The notes under the pieces: model-generated | The model's database searches: none | Told to the model about the DNA's origin: nothing | The model's input: only the letters and a program-made list of their open reading frames with translations | Shown: positions 35,106 to 44,283 of the stretch, piece after piece | Position numbering within the stretch: the stretch's first letter is position 1 | Layout of the letters: each line of letters begins with the position of its first letter | Translations under genes and position numbers: made by a program | NCBI GenBank assembly: GCA_015063125.1 | Contig: SUTB01000007.1 | Coordinates: forward strand, 1 to 64,000 | From: Thermoplasmata archaeon | GTDB taxonomy: Archaea > Thermoplasmatota > Thermoplasmata > Methanomassiliicoccales > Methanomethylophilaceae | DNA: 64,000 nt | Direction of reading: 5' to 3'

Positions 35106-36239
35106 ATGAACGACGACTCCTACGTTTTTGTAAACAACAAGAAGCTCAAACGCGGGCATACCACTGGCACATGCGCAGCCGCAGCTACGAAGGCGGCCAC
35201 GGAGGCCCTGCTCACAGGGAAACCGGTGGAGTCGGTCAGGATTCACACACCTAAAGGGATCACTCTGGACCTTCCAGTGGAGGATATGCATATCGAGGAC
35301 GGATACGTCACGTGCGCCGTCAGGAAGGACGGAGGGGACGACATCGATGCCACTCACGGCACCCTCGTGTACTCCAAGGTATCCAAGGCAGAATCAGGTA
35401 TCAACATCGACGGAGGCTTCGGAGTAGGCAGGGTCACCAGGAAGGGACTCGATCAGCCTGTCGGAAACGCCGCGATCAACCGTGTTCCCCGCTCCATGAT
35501 CAAGGAGGCGGTGGAGGACGTCAGGTTCTCATCCGATTACAAGGGCGGGTTCGATATCGTCATCTCCGTTCCTGAAGGAGAGGAGATCGCCAAGAAGACA
35601 TTCAACCCCCGTCTGGGGATCACTGGAGGGATATCAATCCTGGGCACCAGCGGTATCGTCGAGCCTATGAGCGAGACCGCTCTGGTCAATACGATCAAGA
35701 CGGAGATGAACATGCGCTCCCAGGGCAACAAGGTCCTGCTGGTCGTTCCTGGTAACTACGGAAAGGAGTTCTCCCAAGGGCTTCCGGGGATCGATCCGGA
35801 ATCTGCCGTAAAGTGCAGCAACTTCGTCGGCGAGATGCTCGATTACGCTTGCGAGATCGAGCGCGACATCGTCCTGGTCTCCAACTTGGGGAAGATCGTC
35901 AAGGTCGCTGGTGGCATATTCAACACCCATTCCCGCAATGCGGATGCCAGGATGGAGATCCTGGCCGCGAACGCAGCGGTGGCAGGCGCCAGCCTGGACG
36001 CCGTCAAGAGGATAATGAACTGCATCTCCACAGATGATGCGCTGGACATCATCAACGAGGAGAACCTCATACCGGAGGTATCGAAGCTCCTCATAGACAA
36101 GATAGAGTTCTACATGAATCACCGCACCGGAGGCGCGATAAGGACATCCGCCGTGATGTTCTCTTCGGTCTACGGGCTTCTGGGCAAGACCAGTCTGGCC
36201 GACCAGATGCTTGATGAGATAAGGGAGGAGGACCTATGA
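35106..36239 (+). CDS. cbiD: Cobalt-precorrin-5B C1-methyltransferase
   Basis: 377 residues. Opens with KRGHTTGTCAAAATKAA (about 14-30), the CbiD signature, followed by GFGVGRVTRKGL and GGISILGTSGIVEPMS. First gene of the rightward cbi operon. The stop overlaps the cbiG start. Confidence 0.93.
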   Translation: MNDDSYVFVNNKKLKRGHTTGTCAAAATKAATEALLTGKPVESVRIHTPKGITLDLPVEDMHIEDGYVTCAVRKDGGDDIDATHGTLVYSKVSKAESGINIDGGFGVGRVTRKGLDQPVGNAAINRVPRSMIKEAVEDVRFSSDYKGGFDIVISVPEGEEIAKKTFNPRLGITGGISILGTSGIVEPMSETALVNTIKTEMNMRSQGNKVLLVVPGNYGKEFSQGLPGIDPESAVKCSNFVGEMLDYACEIERDIVLVSNLGKIVKVAGGIFNTHSRNADARMEILAANAAVAGASLDAVKRIMNCISTDDALDIINEENLIPEVSKLLIDKIEFYMNHRTGGAIRTSAVMFSSVYGLLGKTSLADQMLDEIREEDL

Positions 36240-37264
36240 GGATCAACGCAATAGCTTTCTCTACGAACGGTTGCAGGACGGCCATCAGACTCAAGGAGGC
36301 CTTCCCAGAGGAGGACATCAGGATCTTCGCCAAGACGCAGTGCGACACCCTGGGTGTGGAGCGCATAGAGGAGAAGACCAGCGTATGGACCGGGGAGTCG
36401 TTCAAGGAGTGCGATGCGATCGTTTTCATCGGTGCGATAGGCATCGCCGTCAGGTACATCGCACCCTACATCAGATCCAAGGCCGTCGATCCCGCCGTCA
36501 TCGGCATGGATGAGCACGCCCATTGGACCGTAGCTCTTCTGGCAGGGCACATCGGCGGTGCTAACGCACTGACAGCAAGGATCGCCGAGCGTCTGGGATC
36601 GGAACCGATAATCACCACAGCCACCGACCTCAACGGTAAGTTCTCCGTGGACACCTTCGCAACCGTCAACAACCTCAGGATAATGGGGCTGAAGACCGCC
36701 CAGGACGTCTCCGTCAGGGTACTGGACGGAGGCTTCGTGGGCTTCACTACAGAGATCCCCGTGCAGGGAGATCTGCCAGCAGGCCTTACATTAGCAGATT
36801 CGGGAGAATTCGGTGTGAGCATCTCCACGGATATCGAGAAGAAACCCTTCGGGACGACCATGAGGCTCGTTCCCATGGACATCATTCTGGGGGTCGGCTG
36901 CAAACGCGACACGGACCCTGCAAAGCTGAGAGATTTCGTTTCCTCCGTCCTGAAAGAGGACGGGATTCCAGATCAGAGGATCGGTGCTGTATGCAGCATA
37001 GATCTTAAGAAGGACGAGGCCGCGATCCTGGAATTGGCAAAGAACTACCGCGTGCCTGCCAAGTTCTTCACGTCAGAGGAGCTGCTGGAGCTCGAGGGAG
37101 AATTCTCCAAATCGGATTTCGTGAAATCCGTCACCGCAGTCGACTGCGTGTGCGAGAGGTCATCAATCAGGCCGTTTGGAGGGGAGATCATCAGACGCAA
37201 GACAGCCAAGGACGGCATGACGCTGGCCATCTGCCGCAGGCCCATGGAGCTGAGGTTCCTATGA
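36236..37264 (+). CDS. cbiG: Cobalt-precorrin-5A hydrolase
   Basis: 342 residues. N-terminal domain (FIGAIGIAVRYIAPYI), mid domain (DEHAHWTVALLAGHIGGANA, about 91-110, the CbiG signature) and C-terminal domain (ILGVGCKRDTD). It opens the ring lactone and releases acetaldehyde. Overlaps both neighbours by four bases. Confidence 0.92.
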   Translation: MRINAIAFSTNGCRTAIRLKEAFPEEDIRIFAKTQCDTLGVERIEEKTSVWTGESFKECDAIVFIGAIGIAVRYIAPYIRSKAVDPAVIGMDEHAHWTVALLAGHIGGANALTARIAERLGSEPIITTATDLNGKFSVDTFATVNNLRIMGLKTAQDVSVRVLDGGFVGFTTEIPVQGDLPAGLTLADSGEFGVSISTDIEKKPFGTTMRLVPMDIILGVGCKRDTDPAKLRDFVSSVLKEDGIPDQRIGAVCSIDLKKDEAAILELAKNYRVPAKFFTSEELLELEGEFSKSDFVKSVTAVDCVCERSSIRPFGGEIIRRKTAKDGMTLAICRRPMELRFL

Positions 37265-39243
37265 GCGGCATATTCATCTTCTCGGGCACATCAGAGGGCA
37301 GGACCCTGTCCAAGCGCCTGTCGGATGCCGGTGCCGATGTGCATGTCAGGGTCGCCACCGAGTACGGCGCAGAGGTCATGGGCTATGACGAGAGGATAGA
37401 CGTGAAGGTAGGCAGCTGCGGAGGAGCGGAAGGCATCGCCAACGTCATCCGCGAGAACGGCTATGACACCGTCATCGACGCCACCCATCCCTACGCCCTC
37501 AACATCACCGAGCACATCAAGCAGGCCTGCGATGCAACCGGTGCTTACTACATCAGGCTCAAGAGGTCGGATTCGGACACCGATTCCGACAGGATAGTGA
37601 AGGTATCGACGGTCCAGGAGGCCATCGACTACCTGAAGGACAAGGAGGGCAACATACTGGCCTCCACAGGATCGAAGGACATAGCCCTCTACACGCAGAT
37701 CCCCGACTACAAGGAGAGGGTCACTGCAAGGGTGCTGTCCACAATGGAATCGGTCCAGAAATGCGCCGAGTACGGCTTCTCCGGCAAGAACCTCATCTGT
37801 GCGCAGGGCCCGTTCTCGGAAGAAACGAACTACGCCACGCTGAAGCAGATCGACGCCAAGTACCTGGTCACCAAGGATTCCGGCACCGCGGGAGGATACG
37901 AGGACAAGGTCCGTGCCGCCATGAGGGCAGGGGCGACGGTCGTGCTCATCGAGAGGCCGAAGGAAGAAGGTTCAACATACGAGGAGGTCCTGGACATCCT
38001 CGGAAAGAGGTTGGGATTGAAGATGGATAAGGAAATTCCCTCTACCAAGAGGATTGTCAACGTCATAGGCATCGGAATGGGCGAGTACGGACTCACCATG
38101 ACCGCCAAGCAGAGAATCGACGAATCCGATCTCGTGATTGGCGCCAAGAGGATGGTGGAGACCGTAGCCATGGGCAAGGAGATACTCGAGGAATACAGGT
38201 CCGACGAGATCATAAAGTACCTAAGAGAGAATCCAAGATACACCAACGTGTCCGTCCTCATGTCCGGGGACATAGGATTCTACAGCGGAGCGAAGAAGCT
38301 CCTGGAGAAGCTGGACCGCGATGAGTTCGAGGTCCGTACCGAACCGGGAATATCCTCCGCCGTCTATCTCTGCTCCAAGATCGGCACATCCTGGCAGGAC
38401 GTGTACATGACCAGCGCTCACGGCAGACCCGCCAACCTCATAGGGCTCAGCAGGACGCACGCCAAGGTATTCACTTTGCTGTCCGAAGAGGATACTGTTC
38501 ACGCCATGGCGAAGGAGTTCATCGACTACGGGATGGATGTCACCATCACCGTCGGCCAGGACTTCGGATACGACACCGAGAAGGTCTTCTCCGGAAAGCC
38601 GGAGGATGTCCTGAAGGAGAGCTTCGGGAAGCTCTGCGTCGCATTGATCTGCAACCCCTCGCCTGTCACCTCGAACCCGATAAGCATCCCCGACGAGGAG
38701 TTCACCAGAGGGGACGCTCCGATGACGAAGAGCGAGGTCAGGGCGCTGTCCGTGGCGAAGCTCAAATTGTCAGACGATTCCATCATCTACGACGTCGGAG
38801 CGGGTACCGGTTCCGTGTCCATCGAGATGGCCCTGGTGGCCGTCAACGGTATGGTGTACGCGGTGGAGAAGGAGGATCCCGCGGCAGACCTCATCGAGGA
38901 GAACAAGATCAAGTTCAAGGCGCCGAATGTTCAGGTCATCAGGGGACTGGCCCCCGAGGCTATGGCCGATTTGCCTGCACCGACACACGCTTTCATCGGA
39001 GGATCTTCAGGCAATCTGAAGGATATCATCAAGTGCCTCCTGGACAAGAATCCCGACATCAGGATCGTGATCAACTCGGTCACCATCGAGACACTGGAGG
39101 AGACCACGCAGGTCATCAGGGAGTTCGGTCTGGTCGAGGAGGAGATCACATGCATCAACGTCTCCAAGGCCAGGAAGCTCGGCAAGTATCATCTGATGAC
39201 GGCCCAGAACCCTGTCTACATAGCGGTGGTGAGGGGCAGATGA
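37261..39243 (+). CDS. cbiJ-cbiE-cbiT: CbiJ-CbiE-CbiT fusion (precorrin-6A reductase, C5- and C15-methyltransferase/decarboxylase)
   Basis: 660 residues in three parts. Residues 1-about 255: CbiJ reductase (IFSGTSEGRTLSKRL, DATHPYA, STGSKDIALY). About 265-460: CbiE methylase (VIGIGMGEYGLT, MSGDIGFYSGAKKLL, TSAHGRP). About 475-660: CbiT (FTRGDAPMTKSEVRALSVAK, DVGAGTGSVSIE, FIGGSSGNLKDI). CbiE-CbiT fusions (CobL) are common; adding CbiJ in front puts three successive steps into one chain. The start ATG overlaps the cbiG stop. Confidence 0.92.
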   Translation: MSGIFIFSGTSEGRTLSKRLSDAGADVHVRVATEYGAEVMGYDERIDVKVGSCGGAEGIANVIRENGYDTVIDATHPYALNITEHIKQACDATGAYYIRLKRSDSDTDSDRIVKVSTVQEAIDYLKDKEGNILASTGSKDIALYTQIPDYKERVTARVLSTMESVQKCAEYGFSGKNLICAQGPFSEETNYATLKQIDAKYLVTKDSGTAGGYEDKVRAAMRAGATVVLIERPKEEGSTYEEVLDILGKRLGLKMDKEIPSTKRIVNVIGIGMGEYGLTMTAKQRIDESDLVIGAKRMVETVAMGKEILEEYRSDEIIKYLRENPRYTNVSVLMSGDIGFYSGAKKLLEKLDRDEFEVRTEPGISSAVYLCSKIGTSWQDVYMTSAHGRPANLIGLSRTHAKVFTLLSEEDTVHAMAKEFIDYGMDVTITVGQDFGYDTEKVFSGKPEDVLKESFGKLCVALICNPSPVTSNPISIPDEEFTRGDAPMTKSEVRALSVAKLKLSDDSIIYDVGAGTGSVSIEMALVAVNGMVYAVEKEDPAADLIEENKIKFKAPNVQVIRGLAPEAMADLPAPTHAFIGGSSGNLKDIIKCLLDKNPDIRIVINSVTIETLEETTQVIREFGLVEEEITCINVSKARKLGKYHLMTAQNPVYIAVVRGR

Positions 39244-40589
39244 CCCTTCCCAGGTTCCTGATCGCGGCCCCTGCAAGCGGCAGCGGGAAAACACTGATCA
39301 CATGCGGGATACTGCAGGCCCTGGTCAACAGGGGCCTGAAGGTCGCATCGTTCAAGTGCGGACCCGACTACATCGACCCGATGTTCCACAGCAGGGTCAT
39401 AGGGACCAGATCCAAGAATCTGGACGCATACTTCGTAGGCACGGACACGCTCAGATACCTCTTCTCCAGGACCGCATCGGAGAACGACATATCGGTCATC
39501 GAGGGAGTCATGGGATTCTACGATGGGATTAGCGCGCTGAGCATGGACGCCAGCTCTCACGACGTTTCGAGGAAGCTGGACACTCCCGTCATCCTTTTGC
39601 TGAACAGCAAGGGCGCCAGCATATCAAATCTAGCAACTCTGAGAGGATTCCTGGAGTTCACCGACAACAACATCAAGGGAGTCATCTTCAACCAGATGTC
39701 CGAGAAGATCTTCAACATGATCAAGCCCGAGGTAGAGAAGCTGGGCCTGAAGGCCATCGGGTATGTACCCAAGGTCAGCCATCTCGTGCTGGAGAGCAGG
39801 CATCTAGGTCTGGTCCTACCGAACGAGATAGACGAGCTGAAGGAGAAGCTCAACCAGCTGGCAGAGGTCCTGGAAGGATCTTTGGATATCGACCTCCTGA
39901 TCGAACTTGCATCCTCAGCTCCTGACTTGGAATACAAGATCCCTGAGGTCAAATCTTTGCCTTCACCCGTAAGGATCGGACTCGCTCAGGACGATGTCTT
40001 CTGCTTCACCTACGAGGACAACATCGAGATCATGAGGAGGATGGGTGCCGAGATCGTGGAGTTCTCCCCGCTGAACGATGAGCACCTTCCCGATGTGGAC
40101 GCAATCGTCCTCTCCGGAGGGTATCCCGAGCTCCACGCAACGAAGCTCTGCTCAAACAAGTCCATGATGAAGGAGATCCGCGATAAGGTCGCAGAGGGCA
40201 TGCCCTGCCTGGCCGAATGCGGAGGCTTCATGTATCTCCATGACAGGATCGAGGACAGCGAAGGGGTCATGCACGACTCCTGCGGTGTCATCAAGGGTGA
40301 GGTGAGGAACACCAAGAAACTCTCCAGATTCGGATACATCACGGTGTCTTCCGAGGCATCGGATTCCATACTGAAGGACGGTCCCGTGAAGGGTCACGAG
40401 TTCCATTACTGGGACAGCGACAACTGCGGAGGATCCTGGAAGGCCGTCAAGACCAACGGCACCGAGTACACATGCATGCACGAGGAAGGCAATCTCGTCG
40501 CCGGTTATCCCCATCTGTACTTCTATTCGAACCCCGATGTACCCTACAACTTCCTGCAGAAGGTCCTTGCCTACAAGAGCTCCCGCTGA
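39240..40589 (+). CDS. cbiA: Cobyrinate a,c-diamide synthase
   Basis: 449 residues. N-terminal ATPase P-loop APASGSGKT (about 9-17) and FKCGPDYIDP, then a class I glutamine amidotransferase domain with LSGGYPELHA and the nucleophile Cys in AECGGFMYL (about 322-330). Overlaps the fusion gene by four bases. It ends the rightward cbi operon. Confidence 0.93.
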   Translation: MTLPRFLIAAPASGSGKTLITCGILQALVNRGLKVASFKCGPDYIDPMFHSRVIGTRSKNLDAYFVGTDTLRYLFSRTASENDISVIEGVMGFYDGISALSMDASSHDVSRKLDTPVILLLNSKGASISNLATLRGFLEFTDNNIKGVIFNQMSEKIFNMIKPEVEKLGLKAIGYVPKVSHLVLESRHLGLVLPNEIDELKEKLNQLAEVLEGSLDIDLLIELASSAPDLEYKIPEVKSLPSPVRIGLAQDDVFCFTYEDNIEIMRRMGAEIVEFSPLNDEHLPDVDAIVLSGGYPELHATKLCSNKSMMKEIRDKVAEGMPCLAECGGFMYLHDRIEDSEGVMHDSCGVIKGEVRNTKKLSRFGYITVSSEASDSILKDGPVKGHEFHYWDSDNCGGSWKAVKTNGTEYTCMHEEGNLVAGYPHLYFYSNPDVPYNFLQKVLAYKSSR

Positions 40590-40675
40590 CCCTGTCCCTA
40601 TAATACACGCGTAGATACCTTTATATTAGGGACGTGAATACGAGGGTCTACCCAAATGTCGGGAGAGTCAGAAAT

Positions 40676-41035
40676 ATGACAACAGCAAAGACAAACCCCC
40701 AGTTGGTTGCCACGATCGATAATCTGAAGGCAATCACCAGGGACAACAACGCTGCTATCTGGCGAGACATCGCGCTTAGGCTCGAGAAACCCAAGAGGAA
40801 CTGGGCCGAAGCGAATCTCAGCAAAATCGAGAGGTATGCCGCAGACGGAGAGACAATCCTCGTCCCCGGTAAAGTTCTCGCAGCAGGTAGCATCAGCAAG
40901 AAGGTAACAGTAGCCGCATACAGCTTCTCCGATGCTGCCGCGAAAGCAATCGTAGCCGCAGGCGGAAAGACGCTGTCCCTCGAGGAGCTCGCAAAGGAGA
41001 ACCCCAAGGGAACCGGTGTCAGGATCATGAGGTGA
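40676..41035 (+). CDS. rpl18e: Ribosomal protein L18e
   Basis: 119 residues. KRNWAEANLSKIERYA and VPGKVLAAGSISKKVTVAAY are L18e signatures. A TATA-like CTTTATATTAGG is at 40617-40627. The start MTTAKTNPQL was chosen over the in-frame GTG 40634 by protein length. First gene of the L18e-L13-S9-RpoN operon. Confidence 0.93.
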   Translation: MTTAKTNPQLVATIDNLKAITRDNNAAIWRDIALRLEKPKRNWAEANLSKIERYAADGETILVPGKVLAAGSISKKVTVAAYSFSDAAAKAIVAAGGKTLSLEELAKENPKGTGVRIMR

Positions 41036-41040
41036 TTTGG

Positions 41041-41466
41041 ATGGTTACAGTTATCGACGGAAGGAACCTCATTCACGGAAGGCTCGCAGCCATTGTCGCG
41101 AAGAGGATCATGAACGGCGAGGAGATCGTCGTCGTCAACGCAGAGGCCATTGTCATCACCGGTAAGAAGGAGAACACCTTCGCCGACTTCAAGGCAAAGG
41201 TCGACCGCGGAGACACAACCAAGAGGAAAGGACCATTCTACCCCCGCAGGGCGGATCTCCTGTTCAAGAGGTGTGTCAGAGGAATGATCCCCTGGACCAG
41301 CACCAGCGGAAGAGAAGCCTACAGGAGACTCCACGTCTTCGTCGGAACCCCTAAGCAGTTCCAGGAGTCGGAGATGGAGAAGCCTGAGGGAGCAGTGAAG
41401 AAGATCGGCGGTTACTACACGACCCTGGGAGCCGTATCCAAATACCTGGGTTCAAAAGTGAGGTGA
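41041..41466 (+). CDS. rpl13: Ribosomal protein L13
   Basis: 141 residues. It starts MVTVIDGRNLIHGRLA; KGPFYPRRADLLFKRCVRGM and RRLHVFVGTP are typical of archaeal L13. A GAGGTGA ribosome-binding site lies about six bases before the ATG. Confidence 0.94.
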   Translation: MVTVIDGRNLIHGRLAAIVAKRIMNGEEIVVVNAEAIVITGKKENTFADFKAKVDRGDTTKRKGPFYPRRADLLFKRCVRGMIPWTSTSGREAYRRLHVFVGTPKQFQESEMEKPEGAVKKIGGYYTTLGAVSKYLGSKVR

Positions 41467-41470
41467 TTCC

Positions 41471-41872
41471 ATGGTTGAGTGCGTAAACACAAGTGGAAAG
41501 AGGAAGACCGCTATCGCAAGGGCAGTTGTTAAGGCTGGTACCGGAAAGGTCACCATCAACAAGGTCCCTATCGACGTCTTCACCCCCGAGCTCGCAAGGC
41601 TGAAGATCGAGGAGCCCCTCGGTCTCGTTCCTGAGAAGGCAGAGAAGGTCGACATCGCCGTCACCGTGAACGGTGGAGGAGTCATGGGCCAGGCGGCCGC
41701 AGCAAGGACCGCCATCGCCAGGGGACTCGTTCAGTTCTACAAGGACGATGAGCTCGAGTCCGTCTTCAGGGAGTACGACAGGACCCTTATCATCAACGAT
41801 GACAGAAGGAAACTGCCGAAGAACCCGCAGGGACCCGGAGCACGTGCAAAGAAGCAGAAGTCCTACCGTTGA
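41471..41872 (+). CDS. rps9: Ribosomal protein S9
   Basis: 133 residues. It contains NTSGKRKTAIARAVVKAGTG and ends GPGARAKKQKSYR, the conserved C-terminal tail that reaches the decoding site. GAGGTGA precedes the start. Confidence 0.94.
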   Translation: MVECVNTSGKRKTAIARAVVKAGTGKVTINKVPIDVFTPELARLKIEEPLGLVPEKAEKVDIAVTVNGGGVMGQAAAARTAIARGLVQFYKDDELESVFREYDRTLIINDDRRKLPKNPQGPGARAKKQKSYR

Positions 41873-41881
41873 AGTGATAGC

Positions 41882-42073
41882 ATGATAATACCCGTGAGAT
41901 GTTTCACATGCGGAAAGGTCGTGGGCTCAGCCTACCCCGAGTACGATAAGCGCGTGAAGGCAGGCGAGAATCCCAAGGATGTCCTGGACGACCTCGGATT
42001 CGAGAGATACTGCTGCCGCAGGATGATCGTCTCCCATGCTGATCTGATCGGCGAGATCGCGCCTCTAGGATAA
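41882..42073 (+). CDS. rpoN: RNA polymerase subunit N (RPB10)
   Basis: 63 residues. [14 protein letters not shown] (zinc Cys pair) and the second pair YCCRRM are the Rpb10 zinc-site motifs. Normal position after rps9. Ends TAA. Confidence 0.94.
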   Translation: MIIPVRCFTCGKVVGSAYPEYDKRVKAGENPKDVLDDLGFERYCCRRMIVSHADLIGEIAPLG

Positions 42074-42085
42074 AACAGTGAAAAA

Positions 42086-42111
42086 CCCGTCTGGGCATCC
42101 GCCCAGGCGGG
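42086..42111 (+). terminator. Terminator of the ribosomal/RNA polymerase operon
   Basis: An 11-bp stem CCCGTCTGGGC/GCCCAGGCGGG with an ATCC loop lies 13 bases after the rpoN stop and is followed by CACTTTAAT. Confidence 0.7.
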
Positions 42112-42162
42112 CACTTTAATGCACAAACGATTTAAACAGAAACAGATTACCCCGATTCTGTC

Positions 42163-42235
42163 GGGCCCGTGGGGTAGCTTGGTATCCTTCGTGCTTGGGG
42201 TGCACGTAACTCCAGTTCAAATCTGGGCGGGCCCA
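42163..42235 (+). tRNA. tRNA-Pro (anticodon GGG), no encoded CCA
   Basis: The acceptor arms GGGCCCG and CGGGCCC pair perfectly. Anticodon stem CGTGC/GCACG with loop TTGGGGT, anticodon GGG. T arm TCCAG-TTCAAAT-CTGGG with one T-G pair. Discriminator A is followed by CTG, so CCA is added post-transcriptionally, unlike the other two tRNAs here. A TATA-like ATTTAAACA is at about 42130-42138. It marks the left edge of the accessory region. Confidence 0.93.
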
Positions 42236-42258
42236 CTGCCAACCTTCTGGCATACCCC

Positions 42259-42341
42259 AAAAAAACTGGCCTCTAAGTTGAAAAAGTGGTCTGTCCATTG
42301 AAAAGTAACCACACAAACACAACGAACAGGCCAGTTTTTTT
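42259..42341. repeat. 83-bp element with perfect 14-bp terminal inverted repeats
   Basis: AAAAAAACTGGCCT (42259-42272) and AGGCCAGTTTTTTT (42328-42341) are exact reverse complements around 55 bases, which contain a second pair GTGGT/ACCAC. It begins 23 bases after tRNA-Pro. It could be a bidirectional terminator-like RNA hairpin, a MITE-type remnant or a structured RNA. Confidence 0.65.
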
Positions 42342-42378
42342 GTTTCCTACAAACTGTTCGACGATTTGTGACATTACG

Positions 42379-42412
42379 TTACCGTTTGTTAAGGTATCGA
42401 ATAAATAATCTT
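42379..42412 (+). promoter_or_regulatory. Promoter element, copy 1
   Basis: 34 bases ending in AATAAATAATCTT, identical at 28 of 34 positions, without gaps, to 44765-44798. It lies 43 bases before the start of the secreted-protein gene and includes a TATA/BRE-like core. Confidence 0.5.
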
Positions 42413-42455
42413 GTTTTAAGTGTATATCTGCGGACTTGTTCGCAGGAAGATATGA

Positions 42456-43145
42456 ATGAATAGGAAGATGATGAGTATCTGTATGACTGCGATACTGTTT
42501 ATCGCATTCTCAGCAGTTCCAATGACATCAGTTTTGAACGATGCTACACTGTACGAGGAGAACCGGGATGACACGCTGGTTGATTATGAGCAGTATTTCG
42601 TTGATAGTATAATCAATTCTGTAGGTATGGAGAAGTATCAGAATTTGAGCACAGATGAGCTGGCCCTCCTTTATTTATTGTCTTACCAGGAATATATGTC
42701 TTCAAAACATGTTAATGCCGATGATTTTGTTGATATTTACGTAGATAAGGTAACTGATTATATAGATGGAACATTGATGATTCCAGAAGTATTTTCGGTA
42801 TTCAACGATACAGAGGTAGCAATAAAGATCGATTCTTCCAAGGGTGGCGTTACAAAGTTCGAGTCTTACGATTGGGGCTACAGATTATATCTGAGTAGTG
42901 CAGATATGAATGCTATTTTAGGATCCGGATTATCTGGAGCCGGACTTGTAACATACTTTGTGTCACTAGGTCTTGGCGTAGCAGCAGCTATGTTTTTTGC
43001 AGGAGTTGCATTGGCACTCATTGGATCGTATTATGATTATGACGGAATTATAATTGAAGTAAGATTAGGCGTGCTGGTCGATGTGCTTGGTTTTACTATA
43101 CTCATTCCGTATGCTCAGCCAAAAATAAGTGTCTATCCTCAATGA
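42456..43145 (+). CDS. Secreted protein with glycine/alanine-rich C-terminal hydrophobic hairpin
   Basis: 229 residues. Signal peptide about 1-28 (ICMTAILFIAFSAVP). A soluble acidic domain (about 30-150) follows. Then comes a long hydrophobic Gly/Ala-rich stretch (about 152-193: LGSGLSGAGLVTYF, VAAAMFFAGVALALIGSYY) and a final beta-rich tail. Codon use is AT-richer than in the neighbouring core genes. No family is recognised. The hairpin and the small two-helix partner encoded 23 bases downstream suggest a pore-forming or bacteriocin-like protein with its immunity gene (inference). Confidence 0.6.
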   Translation: MNRKMMSICMTAILFIAFSAVPMTSVLNDATLYEENRDDTLVDYEQYFVDSIINSVGMEKYQNLSTDELALLYLLSYQEYMSSKHVNADDFVDIYVDKVTDYIDGTLMIPEVFSVFNDTEVAIKIDSSKGGVTKFESYDWGYRLYLSSADMNAILGSGLSGAGLVTYFVSLGLGVAAAMFFAGVALALIGSYYDYDGIIIEVRLGVLVDVLGFTILIPYAQPKISVYPQ

Positions 43146-43168
43146 TTTATGTAACGTGGTGAAATGAT

Positions 43169-43363
43169 ATGAGAAGACGGTCATTTTTCGGAATTACATG
43201 TGGAATGATGATATTGGTCCTCATTGTGGCATATGGCATGTATTTTCTGGAGTATATCAGGAATGAAGATATTGTTTGGTTCCCAGCCATATTCTTGTTT
43301 GTTCTTCTGATACTCACCGCTATCAGGGAGTATATGGAGAAAAAGGGAATTTTCGAGAAATGA
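43169..43363 (+). CDS. Small two-helix membrane protein
   Basis: 64 residues. Two transmembrane helices (about 8-28 and 37-53) with basic N- and C-termini. GGTGA precedes the ATG by 6-8 bases. It lies 23 bases after the secreted-protein gene in the same direction and is also AT-rich, so it is probably co-transcribed. It fits the size and shape of an immunity or anchor protein, which is an inference. Confidence 0.55.
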   Translation: MRRRSFFGITCGMMILVLIVAYGMYFLEYIRNEDIVWFPAIFLFVLLILTAIREYMEKKGIFEK

Positions 43364-43500
43364 TATACTTGAAACAGATATTATGCAGCCTTATTGAGAT
43401 CATCAAGAGATGATGATGATGGAACTAGAAGGTCGTAAAACAAGTCCTGACCAATATCCGGCGCACGGGTATTATGGATCATTGCTATTAGGGATATGAT

Positions 43501-44283
43501 ATGAACTTCATAATAACCGACAGACCTTTGGAGAAAATGATGGGCGATGATCTCCCCCCAATATGCGACCTGAGGGATTGGTTCTCTCAGAGCATAGGGG
43601 AGGACCTGCCCCCGATCATGGACGGGGATCTCGAAGGTTGGTTGTCGAAGCTGCCCCTGAGACCGGATGGCAAGCAGTGGGCATTGCCCGCATGGGGGAT
43701 CCCCCCGTGCTGCAGGCCGATATACCGCCTGGGTGCGGTCGAGCTTGTGAATTATACCAATGGGAAGTTCATCGAATCGCTCAGAGCGGCCACAAGAACG
43801 GATTCCGAGTGGTATTGCTACGTGGACCCGCATGACTCGGGTTGCGGAGGCTCGCGCCTCCGTCCCTTTGTCGGCGGCCTTTTCGTATATTGGTATCTTT
43901 CGAGATGCGATGGTATCATAGGGATGTATTCCGACGAGTTGGGATTTGTCGAGAAGGATACGCCTGTCGCGATGATAGATGTCAGTGAAAGACGTAAGGG
44001 GGAGTGCCCGATAAGGCATAAGAGTCATCCAGGAACGCTGTATCTGTTCCATTCATTCGGACAGCTCGGGCAGGATCGCGACACGGCCCGCATATTGACG
44101 AGACTGGCCAAAGATGAATATTCCGAGGGCTGGTACAGAGTGGCTGACGGACTTACGGTTTCCGATCTGATAGGACTGTTCGAGAATGCTGTATACGATG
44201 TCATAATGTATCCCTCGTCCTGTTTTTCGGACAAGTGGATGCTTCACAACGATCCTATCGAGGTGCTTTTCCTGAACGGTTAG
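43501..44283 (+). CDS. Hypothetical protein ending at TAG with a 61-codon open extension
   Basis: 260 residues to a TAG at 44281-44283. No signal peptide or membrane helix is clear. It is rich in Trp, Tyr, Cys and Asp/Pro (for example WYCYVDPHDSGCGG, about 103-116). Base composition is GC-richer than the genes on both sides, suggesting a different origin. After the TAG the same frame is open for 61 more codons to TAA at 44467-44469. If TAG is decoded as pyrrolysine the protein would be 322 residues. No family is recognised. Confidence 0.5.
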   Translation: MNFIITDRPLEKMMGDDLPPICDLRDWFSQSIGEDLPPIMDGDLEGWLSKLPLRPDGKQWALPAWGIPPCCRPIYRLGAVELVNYTNGKFIESLRAATRTDSEWYCYVDPHDSGCGGSRLRPFVGGLFVYWYLSRCDGIIGMYSDELGFVEKDTPVAMIDVSERRKGECPIRHKSHPGTLYLFHSFGQLGQDRDTARILTRLAKDEYSEGWYRVADGLTVSDLIGLFENAVYDVIMYPSSCFSDKWMLHNDPIEVLFLNG

